DNA of 64,000 nt from Pseudomonas saxonica (GCF_007858365.1 NZ_VFIO01000010.1:102468-166467), one strand, 5' to 3'. Counted from the first letter of the stretch, positions 26,419 through 34,756 are shown. The notes: a model not told the origin generated them from the sequence alone. Numbers and translations are program-made.

Positions 26419-26889
26419 ATGAGCACACTCTTCAGCAGCGCCGCGCAATTGCTTGCCGCACAGGGACAGGATCTGGGCCGTACCGACTGGCTGGAACTGA
26501 CTCAGGAGCGCATTAACCTGTTCGCCGAAGCCACGGGCGATCATCAGTGGATTCATGTCGACCCTGAGCGTGCTGCCAGCGGCCCGTTTGGTGCCTGCAT
26601 TGCCCACGGCTATCTGACGCTGGCCCTGGCCAATCTGTTTATGCCGCAATTGATGCAGTTCGACAATCTGGCCATGGGTGTCAATTACGGCAGCGACCGC
26701 TTGCGCTTTCCGGCGGTGGTCAAAGTCGGCTCGCGGGTGCGCGGGCATGGCCAGATCGTGCAGGTCGAGGTGCTCGGAGCTGCCTTGCAGGCGGTGGTGC
26801 GCATCAGCGTTGAAATCGAAGGCAGCGAGCGCCCCGGCTGTGTGGTGGACACCATCAGCCGTTACACCTTCAACCCTATTGAACAGTGA
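26419..26889 (+). CDS. MaoC family (R)-specific enoyl-CoA hydratase
   Basis: A 156-residue single hot-dog-fold hydratase. The hydratase 2 motif is clear in ATGDHQWIHVDPERA and GPFGACIAHGYLTL, with catalytic Asp and His. Such enzymes hydrate trans-2-enoyl-CoA to the (3R)-hydroxy form. It stands between the IpdF-like SDR and the second thiolase, 9 bp from each neighbour. Together with the MFE-2-like SDR it supports an R-specific beta-oxidation turn in the cluster. Confidence 0.88.
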   Translation: MSTLFSSAAQLLAAQGQDLGRTDWLELTQERINLFAEATGDHQWIHVDPERAASGPFGACIAHGYLTLALANLFMPQLMQFDNLAMGVNYGSDRLRFPAVVKVGSRVRGHGQIVQVEVLGAALQAVVRISVEIEGSERPGCVVDTISRYTFNPIEQ

Positions 26890-26898
26890 GTGGTGAGC

Positions 26899-28107
26899 AT
26901 GAATTTGAATGACGTTGTGATCGTCTCCACGGCCCGTACGGCCCTGACCAAATCCTTCCGTGGCTCGTTCAACGACACCGAAGCCCCGGTGCTCGGTGGC
27001 CATGTGGTGCGTGCGGTGGTTGAGCGAGCGGGCATCGAGCCTGGCTCGGTCGAGGACGTGATCATGGGCGCTGCGGCGCAACAAGGCACCCAGGGCTACA
27101 ACATTGGCCGTTTGTGCGCCAATACCGGCGGCTTGCCAAACACCGTACCGGGCATGGCCATTGACCGTATGTGCGCCTCGGGGTTGATGAGTATCGGTGT
27201 GGCGGCCAAGGGCATCATGACCGGCGAAATGTCGATTGCGGTCGCGGGCGGTGTCGAGTCGCTGTCATTGACTCAAAATAAATACAAAAACACCTACCGG
27301 GCGCAGTCCGAAGCGGTGCTCGCGTGCATGCCTACGGCGTATATCCCGATGCTCGAAACTGCCGAGATTGTGGCTCGACGCTACAACATCAGCCGTGAGG
27401 TGCAGGATCAGTACTCGCTGCAAAGCCAGCAGCGTACGGCTGCCGCACAGGCCGCCGGGTTGTTTGCCGAGGAGATTGTGCCCTTGGCCGCGCGCAAGCT
27501 GTGCTTTGACAAGGAAGGCAAACCCAGTGGCCATGAAGAGGTGGTGGCCGACCGTGACGAGTGCAATCGCCCCTCGACCACCCTTGAAGACCTGGCCGCG
27601 TTGAAACCTGTGTGGAAAGACGGCAAATGGGTGCAGCAGGGCGAGTTCATCACCGCTGGCAACGCTTCGCAATTCTCCGATGGCGCCGCCGCCGTATTGT
27701 TGATGAGCCGCGCCGAGGCCAAGCAGCGTGGGATCGAAGCGCTGGGTACTTATCGCGGGATCGCGGTCAGTGGTTGTGCGCCGGAAGAAATGGGCATTGG
27801 GCCGGTGTTTGCCATCCCCAAATTGCTCAAGCGCTTTGGCCTGACGGTGTCGGACATCGACCTGTGGGAGATCAACGAAGCGTTCGCCTGCCAAGTGGTG
27901 TACTGCCGCGACTTTTTGCAGATTCCCAATGACCGCCTGAACGTCAACGGCGGGGCGATTTCCATTGGCCACCCGTTCGGTATGTCCGGGGCGCGAATGG
28001 TCGGCCACAGCCTGCTGGAAGGACGGCGCCGGGGCGCGCGGTTTGTGGTGGTAGCCATGTGCATTGGCGGCGGCATGGGCGCTGCGGGGTTGTTTGAGCT
28101 GAGTTGA
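26899..28107 (+). CDS. Thiolase family protein (acetyl-CoA acetyltransferase type)
   Basis: A 402-residue thiolase of a second type. The nucleophile Cys is in AIDRMCASGLMSIGVAAKG (about residue 90), with EINEAFACQVVYC, GGAISIGHPFGMSGARM and the second Cys in AMCIGGGMGAAG. This matches ordinary biosynthetic/degradative thiolases more than the first thiolase of the cluster. The ATG at 26899 (MNLNDVV) is preferred to GTG codons at 26890 and 26893. It ends the rightward arm; the next gene starts 94 bp on behind its own promoter-like sequence. Two different thiolases imply two different thiolytic steps. Confidence 0.89.
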   Translation: MNLNDVVIVSTARTALTKSFRGSFNDTEAPVLGGHVVRAVVERAGIEPGSVEDVIMGAAAQQGTQGYNIGRLCANTGGLPNTVPGMAIDRMCASGLMSIGVAAKGIMTGEMSIAVAGGVESLSLTQNKYKNTYRAQSEAVLACMPTAYIPMLETAEIVARRYNISREVQDQYSLQSQQRTAAAQAAGLFAEEIVPLAARKLCFDKEGKPSGHEEVVADRDECNRPSTTLEDLAALKPVWKDGKWVQQGEFITAGNASQFSDGAAAVLLMSRAEAKQRGIEALGTYRGIAVSGCAPEEMGIGPVFAIPKLLKRFGLTVSDIDLWEINEAFACQVVYCRDFLQIPNDRLNVNGGAISIGHPFGMSGARMVGHSLLEGRRRGARFVVVAMCIGGGMGAAGLFELS

Positions 28108-28201
28108 GGAGGTGGTCGCGGCCATTGCGGCACCCTTAAGAGATTTATTTCAAACTTTTACGGTATAACGGCCCATGCGTTTTTTCTGAGGGCGATCCGT
28201 T

Positions 28202-29557
28202 ATGCAAACACCTTCACAACGGCCGCTGTGGAAGATCTACCTGATCTTCCTCGCGCCGATGGTGCTGTCCAACTTCCTGCAAAGCTTTTCAGGGACGCTT
28301 AATGGGATTTATGTCGGGCAATTGCTCGGCACTCAGGCACTGGCGGCTGTGTCGGGGATGTTTCCCATCGTGTTTTTCTTTATCGCCCTGGTGATTGGTC
28401 TCGGCGCCGGTGCGTCGGTGTTGATCGGTCAGGCATGGGGGGCGGGGGAAACGTCGCTGGTGAAAAAAGTCACCGGGGCCACGTTGACCTTGGGCGCGAT
28501 CATCGGGCTGGTGGCGGCGGTACTGGGCAGCTTTTTGGCTCGCCCTGCACTGCAGGGGCTGGGCACTCCGATAGACGTGCTGGAAGATGCAGTGGCCTAT
28601 GCGCGGGTGATGATGCTGATCATGCCGCTCTTGCTGGTGTTTATTCTGTTCACGCAACTGTTGAGGGGCATCAGTGACACGATTTCGCCCTTGCTGGCGT
28701 TGATCGTGTCGACGGCAGTAGGCCTGTTACTGACCCCGGCGTTGATTCTCGGCTGGTTGGGCATCGCGCCCATGGGCATCCAAAGCGCGGCATTGGCCGG
28801 GCTAGTGGGCAATGCCCTGGCGATGGGTTTTCTGGTGCTGCGTCTGCGCCATAAACGCAGTGCGATGGCGCCGGATCGGGAACTCTTTGCGGCGTTGCGT
28901 CTGGACTGGACCATTTTGAGCAAAGTCTTGCGCATCGGCTTGCCGACCGGGGTGCAGATGGTGGTGCTGTCGCTTTCCGAGCTGGTGATTCTGGCATTGG
29001 TCAACAGCCATGGCTCATCCGCCACGGCGGCCTACGGTGCGGTCACGCAGATCGTCAATTATGTGCAGTTCCCGGCGTTGTCGATTGCCATCACGGCGTC
29101 GATTCTGGGGGCACAAGCGATCGGGGCAGGGCACGTGGAGCGTATCGGCCCGATCCTGCGCACCGGTCTGCTGATCAATCTTTGCCTGACCGGTGCGCTG
29201 GTGCTGTTGGGTTATGGGTTGTCCAACTGGCTGCTGGGGCTGTTCATCACCGACGTAGATGCGCTGATCAGGGCAGAACACCTTTTGCACATCATGCTCT
29301 GGAGCATTCTGGTGTTTGGCTTTCAAGCCGTCATCGGTGGGATCATGCGAGCCAGTGGCGTGGTAGTGGTGCCTATGGGTATCACACTGTTTTGTGTGCT
29401 GTGCATCGAATTACCTGTGGCCTACGCGCTGGATGCCCATTTTGGCCTTCAAGGGGTGTGGATGGCGTTCCCTGTGACCTATATCGCCATGCTGATTCTG
29501 CAAACCCTGTATTACCGGCTGGTGTGGAGGCACAAGCAGATTCAGCGCCTGATTTAA
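28202..29557 (+). CDS. MATE family efflux transporter
   Basis: A 451-residue inner-membrane antiporter with about 12 predicted transmembrane helices in two similar halves, as in NorM/DinF-type MATE exporters that expel cationic drugs by Na+ or H+ exchange. Typical features are the N-terminal LAPMVLSNFLQSFSGTLNG, the VLIGQAWGAGE loop and the MQTLYYRLVWRHK-type C-terminal tail. A promoter-like TATAAC lies 30 bp before the ATG, so it is probably transcribed apart from the beta-oxidation genes. No regulator is adjacent. Substrate unknown. Confidence 0.91.
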   Translation: MQTPSQRPLWKIYLIFLAPMVLSNFLQSFSGTLNGIYVGQLLGTQALAAVSGMFPIVFFFIALVIGLGAGASVLIGQAWGAGETSLVKKVTGATLTLGAIIGLVAAVLGSFLARPALQGLGTPIDVLEDAVAYARVMMLIMPLLLVFILFTQLLRGISDTISPLLALIVSTAVGLLLTPALILGWLGIAPMGIQSAALAGLVGNALAMGFLVLRLRHKRSAMAPDRELFAALRLDWTILSKVLRIGLPTGVQMVVLSLSELVILALVNSHGSSATAAYGAVTQIVNYVQFPALSIAITASILGAQAIGAGHVERIGPILRTGLLINLCLTGALVLLGYGLSNWLLGLFITDVDALIRAEHLLHIMLWSILVFGFQAVIGGIMRASGVVVVPMGITLFCVLCIELPVAYALDAHFGLQGVWMAFPVTYIAMLILQTLYYRLVWRHKQIQRLI

Positions 29558-29585
29558 CCGGCCCCTGATGCAGAGGCCGTTTTTA
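29558..29585 (+). terminator. Rho-independent terminator of the MATE gene
   Basis: Stem CGGCC (29559-29563) and GGCCG (29575-29579), extended inside by CT/AG pairs, is followed by TTTTT. It sits directly between the convergent MATE and HPP stop codons. Confidence 0.7.
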
Positions 29586-30299
29586 TCAGCTTGGGCCTTG
29601 AGTGAAGACCTCTGTGACACTCCGCCGACGAGCGTTCTGTTCGCTGGCTTTGATCAAGGCTTCAAGGTCTTCAGGGGTTACATCGATAAAGGCCTCCATT
29701 TGCTCCAGGGCTTTTTGCAAGTCCTGTGCAGTGATCCCCGGATCTCCGGCAGCGGCCTGAGCCGCGGGGGCGGCGGTTTCAGATTTTTTCGGGTAGCGCA
29801 CCCGTGTCAGGTTGTTATAGGCCATTGCCGCTACCAGCATGCACGCAGCCGCCAGCATCACCGGTTCCAGTACGGCCCAGCCCAGGCTGGCACTGGCCGG
29901 GTCCGCCAGCACGATCAGCAGGCTCAGCGCCCCGGCAGGCGGGTGCAGACACCGCAACAGGCACATGGCTATCAGGCTCACGCCCGCTGCCAGACACGCG
30001 CTGTTCAGGTCGCGCCCTAAAAAGTGCACCACCACCAAGGACACCAGCGTGGCACAGAAATAGCCGCCCAGAATTGACCAGGGCTGCGCCAGCGCGCCTG
30101 AAGAGACGGCAAACAACAATATTGCGGATGCCCCCAATGGGCCGATCAAGTGCATAGCGACCGGCAGGCCGAAAAAAAGGCTACAGACCCAGACACTCAT
30201 CAGGGTTCCCATGGATACGCCGATGGCAGCGCGGCTCCATTCGGTAGGTCGGGTATGGGTAGAAGCAGGCAACAGCCGGCTGATCCAGCGGGTTTGCAT
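29586..30299 (-). CDS. HPP family integral membrane protein
   Basis: A 237-residue protein with about five hydrophobic segments in residues 20-165. It carries the family-defining LHPPAGA motif (about residues 116-122) and the second conserved loop GPLGASAILLFAV. The C-terminal 70 residues are soluble, with a Pro/Ala linker and a charged helix (ALEQMEAFIDVTPEDLEAL). HPP proteins are inner-membrane proteins; some cyanobacterial members are nitrite transporters, but most have no known substrate. It is monocistronic and convergent with the MATE gene. Confidence 0.85.
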   Translation of the reverse strand: MQTRWISRLLPASTHTRPTEWSRAAIGVSMGTLMSVWVCSLFFGLPVAMHLIGPLGASAILLFAVSSGALAQPWSILGGYFCATLVSLVVVHFLGRDLNSACLAAGVSLIAMCLLRCLHPPAGALSLLIVLADPASASLGWAVLEPVMLAAACMLVAAMAYNNLTRVRYPKKSETAAPAAQAAAGDPGITAQDLQKALEQMEAFIDVTPEDLEALIKASEQNARRRSVTEVFTQGPS

Positions 30300-30334
30300 G
30301 GTGATGAGAATCCGGTTTTGATGGGCGTAAAGAT

Positions 30335-30370
30335 GAAAAAAGGGCTTGGCGGGTGTCCCGGCAAGCCCTT
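30335..30370 (-). terminator. Rho-independent terminator, minus strand
   Basis: Arms AAGGGCTTG (30340-30348) and CAAGCCCTT (30362-30370) form the stem; on the minus strand it is followed by six T residues. It terminates transcription from the small gene at 30517-30795 before the HPP gene. Confidence 0.75.
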
Positions 30371-30516
30371 GAAATGTCCCTTCATGTGGGGGAGGAACGC
30401 GTGAAGTCTGCCCACTGCCCAGCCAATCTGCAAATTCATAATAATGAGCTTTAACTGCATTATTTTTGAGCTTAAGCCGCCTTTCATCCGTTCACGATGA
30501 TGTGATGCACCTGAAA

Positions 30517-30795
30517 CTAGGGAGGCGTTGCCGACACGTGATTGGGGTTCTCAGACGCCAATTTGCCCAGCACGCGCTCATAGACCTCGTTGTTTAACAG
30601 TCGTCCCTCGATAACGTCGCGCAAGCTTTCGTTATTGGCCAAGGGGACCTTGAGCATCAACAATGCATCGCGCAGCTTGACCAGTCTGCTCAGTTCCGGG
30701 GCGTCTATCGGATCGGGGCAGTCTGGCGTCGGGGCTGCGCCACACACGTCGGGTTCAAGTGCAGGCTTAGTCTGGGCAAACAAAGAATAACTCAT
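30517..30795 (-). CDS. Small protein of unknown function
   Basis: A 92-residue soluble protein starting MSYSLFAQTKPALEPDV. The first 40 residues are Pro/Asp-rich and probably disordered, with three Cys. The rest is a predicted helical domain (ELSRLVKLRDALLMLKVPL, then ENPNHVSATPP at the end). GGGAG lies 9 nt before the ATG at 30795; the frame extends 66 nt further but without a ribosome site. I do not recognise a family. Codon use fits the genome. It has its own terminator, so it is probably expressed as a single gene. Confidence 0.6.
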   Translation of the reverse strand: MSYSLFAQTKPALEPDVCGAAPTPDCPDPIDAPELSRLVKLRDALLMLKVPLANNESLRDVIEGRLLNNEVYERVLGKLASENPNHVSATPP

Positions 30796-31677
30796 CGTGT
30801 CGTGCTCCCTAAGTAAGGCTATTTGGACAATACCGGGCAGTGGCCAGGGGAAAAGTGTCAACCAAACAGTCAGTGCTTTGTTGGCAAAATATCCATGGGC
30901 TGATCGGTATTTGGGCTATCTGAGGGGGTGGTTCAGATCTGGACTCTCAACTGTATGGGGGCAGAGCTCGTGAATGCCGTTCATCGCGATACAAACAGTG
31001 ACATATCGGGCATTTACTTGGTTTGGGATCTGGGATTTGTGCAAACGATTGTAAAGGGCCCGGCCACCTCAGTCTTGTCAGTCAATGCGTAACTATCAAT
31101 AAGATTTACGGAGATGTTCGTGGGATTATTCAGCGTGAAAAGGAGGAGTTTTGAAGGGCTTAATTCGTACACCGGCTAAGGCGAATTCGGTACTTCAAGG
31201 GATGTAATTTTTTACGCCCAAGTACGCTCAGGTAATAAAGTGAAGTATTTTTTCGCAGGTGTAATGGCTCACGGTCAATGGGCTCCTGTCGCCAATGCCT
31301 ACTTATAGAGGGGTGTCATTGACTGGAACAGGCCATTTCGGCTGCAGGGCCTGGAAAAATGAAAGATGGCAGATGGGTATCCGTTTCAGCAGAATCCGAG
31401 GGGCTCCAAGGGATGAATACGTTCATGGAGGGAATTTCTTGCTGCGATCGCACTCCATTAGCGCCGGCGGAGCCCTTTTTTATCGCTTTTAAGGTTTTGC
31501 TGGACAAATAGATGTCATTTCAGTTGCTGAGTCGATAACTCGGCCTTAGACTGCCGCCCCTCGTAAATTGAGTGCCGGGTGGCGCTTGAAACAGATGGCA
31601 CCTGACGGGTTGGGGCGAATATCGGTCAGAACGCTCCCCAGTTCGCCTTAATGCACGTATTTTTTATAGAGAAATCA
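30796..31677. other. Long AT-richer intergenic region without a credible gene
   Basis: About 880 bp, visibly lower in GC than its surroundings. I find only short frames, such as a 50-codon one at about 31360-31512 starting MKDGRWVSVSAE, with no domain. A G/C-rich segment near 31466 is followed by six T residues and could end a short rightward transcript, but the stem is weak. GGGCTCC near 31401 could pair with GGAGCCC just before that T-tract. I cannot assign a function. Confidence 0.4.
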
Positions 31678-32082
31678 ATGACAAAGGATAAGTTGCTGGC
31701 CATGCCGGCGGATGACTACATGAATGCCGAGCAACATGCTTTTTTCAGCGAGCTGTTGCAAAACATGAAGGTTGAAACCCACGAGCGTATCGAGCAGAAC
31801 CGTATCGCGATTGAAAGCCTGGATACCCCGGCCGACCCTGCGGACGCTGCTTCGGTAGAAGAAGAGCGCACCTGGCTGGTGAACTCTATCGATCGTGATC
31901 AACGTATGCTGCCTCAGTTGGAGCAAGCGCTGGAGCGCATTAAAGAAGACAGCTTCGGCTGGTGCGATGACAGCGGCGAAGCCATTGGCCTTAAGCGCCT
32001 GCTGATCAGCCCGACCACCAAGTACTGCATCGAAGCTCAAGAGCGTCACGAGCAAATCGACAAGCACCAGCGTCAGGCCTAA
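31678..32082 (+). CDS. DksA/TraR family protein with degenerate zinc finger
   Basis: A 134-residue DksA-like protein that should bind RNA polymerase in the secondary channel with ppGpp. The central acidic coiled coil carries DTPADPADAASVEEE, containing the DxxDxA tip motif. The C-terminal region matches the zinc finger in layout (FGWCDDSGEAIGLKRL, TKYCIEAQERHE), but each CxxC pair has lost its second Cys (CDDS and CIEA). It therefore probably folds without zinc, as known for P. aeruginosa DksA2. The ATG at 31678 with AGAGAAA upstream is preferred over 31651. It is monogenic, followed by a long hairpin. Confidence 0.87.
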   Translation: MTKDKLLAMPADDYMNAEQHAFFSELLQNMKVETHERIEQNRIAIESLDTPADPADAASVEEERTWLVNSIDRDQRMLPQLEQALERIKEDSFGWCDDSGEAIGLKRLLISPTTKYCIEAQERHEQIDKHQRQA

Positions 32083-32091
32083 GCGCCAGCG

Positions 32092-32142
32092 GAGGTGTTC
32101 TCAATGGTTTTGCGCAGCGCGCAAACTGAATGAGAACACCTC
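32092..32142. terminator. Long hairpin after the DksA-like gene
   Basis: Arms GAGGTGTTCTCA (32092-32103) and TGAGAACACCTC (32131-32142) are perfect over 12 bp. An inner TTTGCGC/GCGCAAA pair extends the structure. No long T-tract follows, so it may be a weak terminator or an mRNA 3' protector. It lies 9 bp after the stop codon. Confidence 0.55.
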
Positions 32143-32333
32143 TGACGTTCTCGTAACCCGAGTGGTTTCGGTTTTTGCCCCACGCGACAGTCATTCGTAC
32201 TGTTGTTCAGCACCCCCTCGCAGTAATCCGTGCACATACAATCTTAGGGTCTTGAACTGGTCGCTGGTGCTGAGCACCCTTATATTTGGCCGCGCATTTG
32301 TGCGTGCAACTGAATAAGAAGAGGGCAGCATTC

Positions 32334-33683
32334 ATGGGCAATTCCAGCAACACGGGATGTGTGTTGCGTGTCGGTATCTTTTTTGACGGGACGGCGAATA
32401 ACACCTTCAACAGTCAACTGGGCCAAGCGCTTAAAGCGCAGGGCCTGAGGGTTGACGAGGGCAGCAGCTATGAGGGCATTGCCACTAATATTGCCCGGTT
32501 GCATCAGTGTTACCCGGTGCAATCATCCTTTGATACCACGGGCAAGGCCGTCACTTCGCTGTATGTCAGCGGCATTGGCACCACCACCGGCAAGGCGGAT
32601 ACACGCTTTCCGGCGCAGACCTATGGGCGCGGCAGCACGGGTGTGCTGGGCAAGGCGCAGGAGGCTCAGGCACAACTGAATCAGTGCCTGACAACGTTCG
32701 TGCAGGCGCTGGCGCCTCACGCCCTGAGTCGCTTGCAACTGGATATTTTTGGTTTCAGTCGAGGTGCAGCAGCGGCCCGACATTTCATTAATGAAATCAA
32801 CGCGACTGATTTCGCAGAGCACTTTGCGCTGGCGGACGACTTTACGTGCCAGGTCTGTTTTGTCGGGCTGTTCGATACCGTCGCTGCCATGGGGGGGCTG
32901 GCCGATTTGGGCGATATTGGCGACGACATCAATCCGGGGCTTAACCTGTATCTGGGCCCTGAGTGCGCGCATCAGGTGGTGCAGCTCTGTGCCAGAGACG
33001 AACAACGGAGAAATTTCGCACTGAGCCGAATTGCGCCACAGTGGCCGCTGGATATAGCCCTGCCGGGTGTGCACGCCGATGTGGGCGGCGGTTACCCGAT
33101 GGAGATGGCGGAGCAGGTGTATCTGACCCGTTGGCACACCAATCTGGTCAGCCCTTCGACGCCACTCACCATGACCCGTGCGTGGGCGGTTGCCGAGACC
33201 GACCTGGCTGACTGGCAGCGTCAAGACTTGCTGGACCCCCAGGACCCGAGTCGGCTGCTGGAGATACGCAGCGAGTCACACCGCACCGGCTCTCGCCAAG
33301 ACCCGATGCAGCGTGTGCAGGCGGCAGTCTTCATGCAGCGCCGGGTATTGGGTCATTTGTCGCGGGTGTACCTGCGGATCATGCACGGGTTGGCTTGCGA
33401 TCAGGGGGTGCCGTTGCGCGCATTGACCGTCGCCGAGGCTGATATACCCGACGAACTGTCAGCAATCGCCGTCAGCCTTGAGGCTCAGCTGCGTACGGGC
33501 GTTATTGAACTCAGCGCTGATCAGGAGCGTCTGTTGCGCCAACGCTACATTCATTGCTCGGCCAACTGGAATGCGGGCGTGGGCATGGGGACGGGGGTGA
33601 TGGATCAGGCTTTTTTCAATAGGCCAAGTGAGGGCGGGCGCTCGGTGTTCGATCAGCCAATACCGCAAAATGGATGGGTCTGA
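32334..33683 (+). CDS. DUF2235 alpha/beta-hydrolase, Tle1-like putative lipase
   Basis: A 449-residue protein of the DUF2235 family. It starts with the conserved GIFFDGTANN segment and has the nucleophile elbow GFSRGAAAARHF (GxSxG, Ser at about residue 144), then VGLFDTVAAMGG and a PGVHADVGGGY segment with the probable catalytic His/Asp. The same domain defines the Tle1 phospholipase effectors of type VI secretion. No vgrG, PAAR, chaperone or clear immunity gene is adjacent; the next gene is a 72-residue unknown. No signal peptide. The ATG at 32334 has AGAGGG upstream and is preferred over 32286. An effector role is plausible but unproven. Confidence 0.82.
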   Translation: MGNSSNTGCVLRVGIFFDGTANNTFNSQLGQALKAQGLRVDEGSSYEGIATNIARLHQCYPVQSSFDTTGKAVTSLYVSGIGTTTGKADTRFPAQTYGRGSTGVLGKAQEAQAQLNQCLTTFVQALAPHALSRLQLDIFGFSRGAAAARHFINEINATDFAEHFALADDFTCQVCFVGLFDTVAAMGGLADLGDIGDDINPGLNLYLGPECAHQVVQLCARDEQRRNFALSRIAPQWPLDIALPGVHADVGGGYPMEMAEQVYLTRWHTNLVSPSTPLTMTRAWAVAETDLADWQRQDLLDPQDPSRLLEIRSESHRTGSRQDPMQRVQAAVFMQRRVLGHLSRVYLRIMHGLACDQGVPLRALTVAEADIPDELSAIAVSLEAQLRTGVIELSADQERLLRQRYIHCSANWNAGVGMGTGVMDQAFFNRPSEGGRSVFDQPIPQNGWV

Positions 33684-33744
33684 GGCAGGGATTGTTACCG
33701 CTGATGCAATTGAGCTATGCCACAGATAGCTTTTTCCGGGAAGT

Positions 33745-33783
33745 GTTAGTCACTAGAATGGCCAACATCGTTAGGTGACTAAC
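33745..33783. promoter_or_regulatory. Nested GTTAG/CTAAC inverted repeats at a promoter
   Basis: GTTAGTCAC (33745-33753) and GTGACTAAC (33775-33783) are perfect 9-bp inverted arms. The right arm is also part of a compact palindrome, GTTAGGTGACTAAC (33770-33783). A TAGAAT that could be a -10 box lies at 33754-33759. The arrangement suggests an operator for a dimeric regulator of the following small gene. Confidence 0.5.
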
Positions 33784-33803
33784 TAATTGCTGGAGAATTC
33801 ATC

Positions 33804-34022
33804 ATGCCTTATCAGGTTGATGTAGCGGTCATGATTGGCAGCGGTGTTCCCAAGACCTTGCGCGAGGCGGGTAAAAAAGCCTGCTGGGTAGTTTTGGTCA
33901 ATGGTGAGCAGCGCGGCACGGCTTTTTCTACCCGCCTTGAAGCTGAAGAGTGCCGCGCAGCATGGCTTGCGCAGCTGGGGAGCCAGCACAGGGCCTATGC
34001 GGGTAATGCCCGGCACGCCTGA
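33804..34022 (+). CDS. Small protein of unknown function
   Basis: A 72-residue protein, MPYQVDVAVMIGSGVPK at its start, with a middle portion CWVVLVNGEQRGTAFSTRLEA that looks like a short beta sheet and a helical end. GGAG is 8 nt before the ATG. I do not recognise a family. It is preceded by a striking inverted repeat and promoter-like sequence, so it is probably a regulated single gene. It could be an accessory or immunity partner for the DUF2235 hydrolase 120 bp upstream, but it has no signal peptide and nothing else supports that. Confidence 0.6.
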   Translation: MPYQVDVAVMIGSGVPKTLREAGKKACWVVLVNGEQRGTAFSTRLEAEECRAAWLAQLGSQHRAYAGNARHA

Positions 34023-34040
34023 GCCAGCTCATCACAGGGG

Positions 34041-34271
34041 TCAAGCGTTGAGGGCACCTGCATCGACTGCGCTTTTCAACGCCAGGGCGGATTCAAGGCC
34101 TGCTGCTTTGGCGCCATCGGCGGTCTTGAACCAGCGATCCTTCTCGACCTGGTGGTAAGTGACCGTGGAGAGCGGAGGTTTGGCCCGCATCACGATCACG
34201 GCCTGAAACTCACCTTCGACTTCTCTGACGTCTCCGTGGATGAAAAACTCGCCAATATCAAATTCCGTCAC
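34041..34271 (-). CDS. Small protein of unknown function
   Basis: A 76-residue protein starting with GTG (MTEFDIGEFFIHGDVRE). It has a short beta-rich first half and an Ala-rich helical second half (DGAKAAGLESALALKSAVDAG). A GGGA stretch lies about 10 nt before the start. It is convergent with the 72-residue gene, 18 bp between stops. No domain recognised. Confidence 0.55.
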   Translation of the reverse strand: MTEFDIGEFFIHGDVREVEGEFQAVIVMRAKPPLSTVTYHQVEKDRWFKTADGAKAAGLESALALKSAVDAGALNA

Positions 34272-34756
34272 GTGTCACGTTCCCTTATAGGTAATGGAGC
34301 CCGGCGAACCCGGCTTCATGGGCCAAGTCGATTTTTTGGCGAGTATGGCAGTAGTTGATGATCTGTGGCGCAGTTAACTGACCGGTGTGACGTAAGCCTC
34401 ACCATTTGAGGCGTTAATACGCCAAAAAAGTTAGAAATCCTCGACAGCTGTGAGGATGTTTATACCCAACTCCGAGCATGGCCGGTAGAATGCCGTCCCG
34501 ACTGATTTTTTTATCCGTTGTATTCGTACAGGTTCAGGCTGAATTCCTTCAGCTTCAGGCGCATAGTTCGCCAAGGTAATCAGGGTACGGATCCTTTAGT
34601 CTTGATGTTTCTTGTCTCCCGACTCCAGCAGTCCGGAGTCATTGCTGTACTCGGATTTTTTCATTACGTGGCTGATGCCTTTTTTTGCTGCCTTTTTGTT
34701 CAGGCAGTTCCACTTCAGGTTTCGAGGGTTTTTCGTTGGCAGTCAGCAATTTGGAG
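34272..34756. other. AT-richer intergenic region
   Basis: About 485 bp without a convincing gene. It contains TAGAAT near 34489, suitable as a -10 element, followed by TGATTTTTTTATCC. A small hairpin GCTGAATTCCTTCAGC lies near 34543. A run of T-rich sequence precedes the next gene. It probably holds that gene's promoter and a long leader. Confidence 0.4.

Noticed and set aside
31295..31512. Short frames in the intergenic desert (65 and 50 codons)
   Set aside because: No ribosome site of note or domain; kept only as part of the intergenic note.
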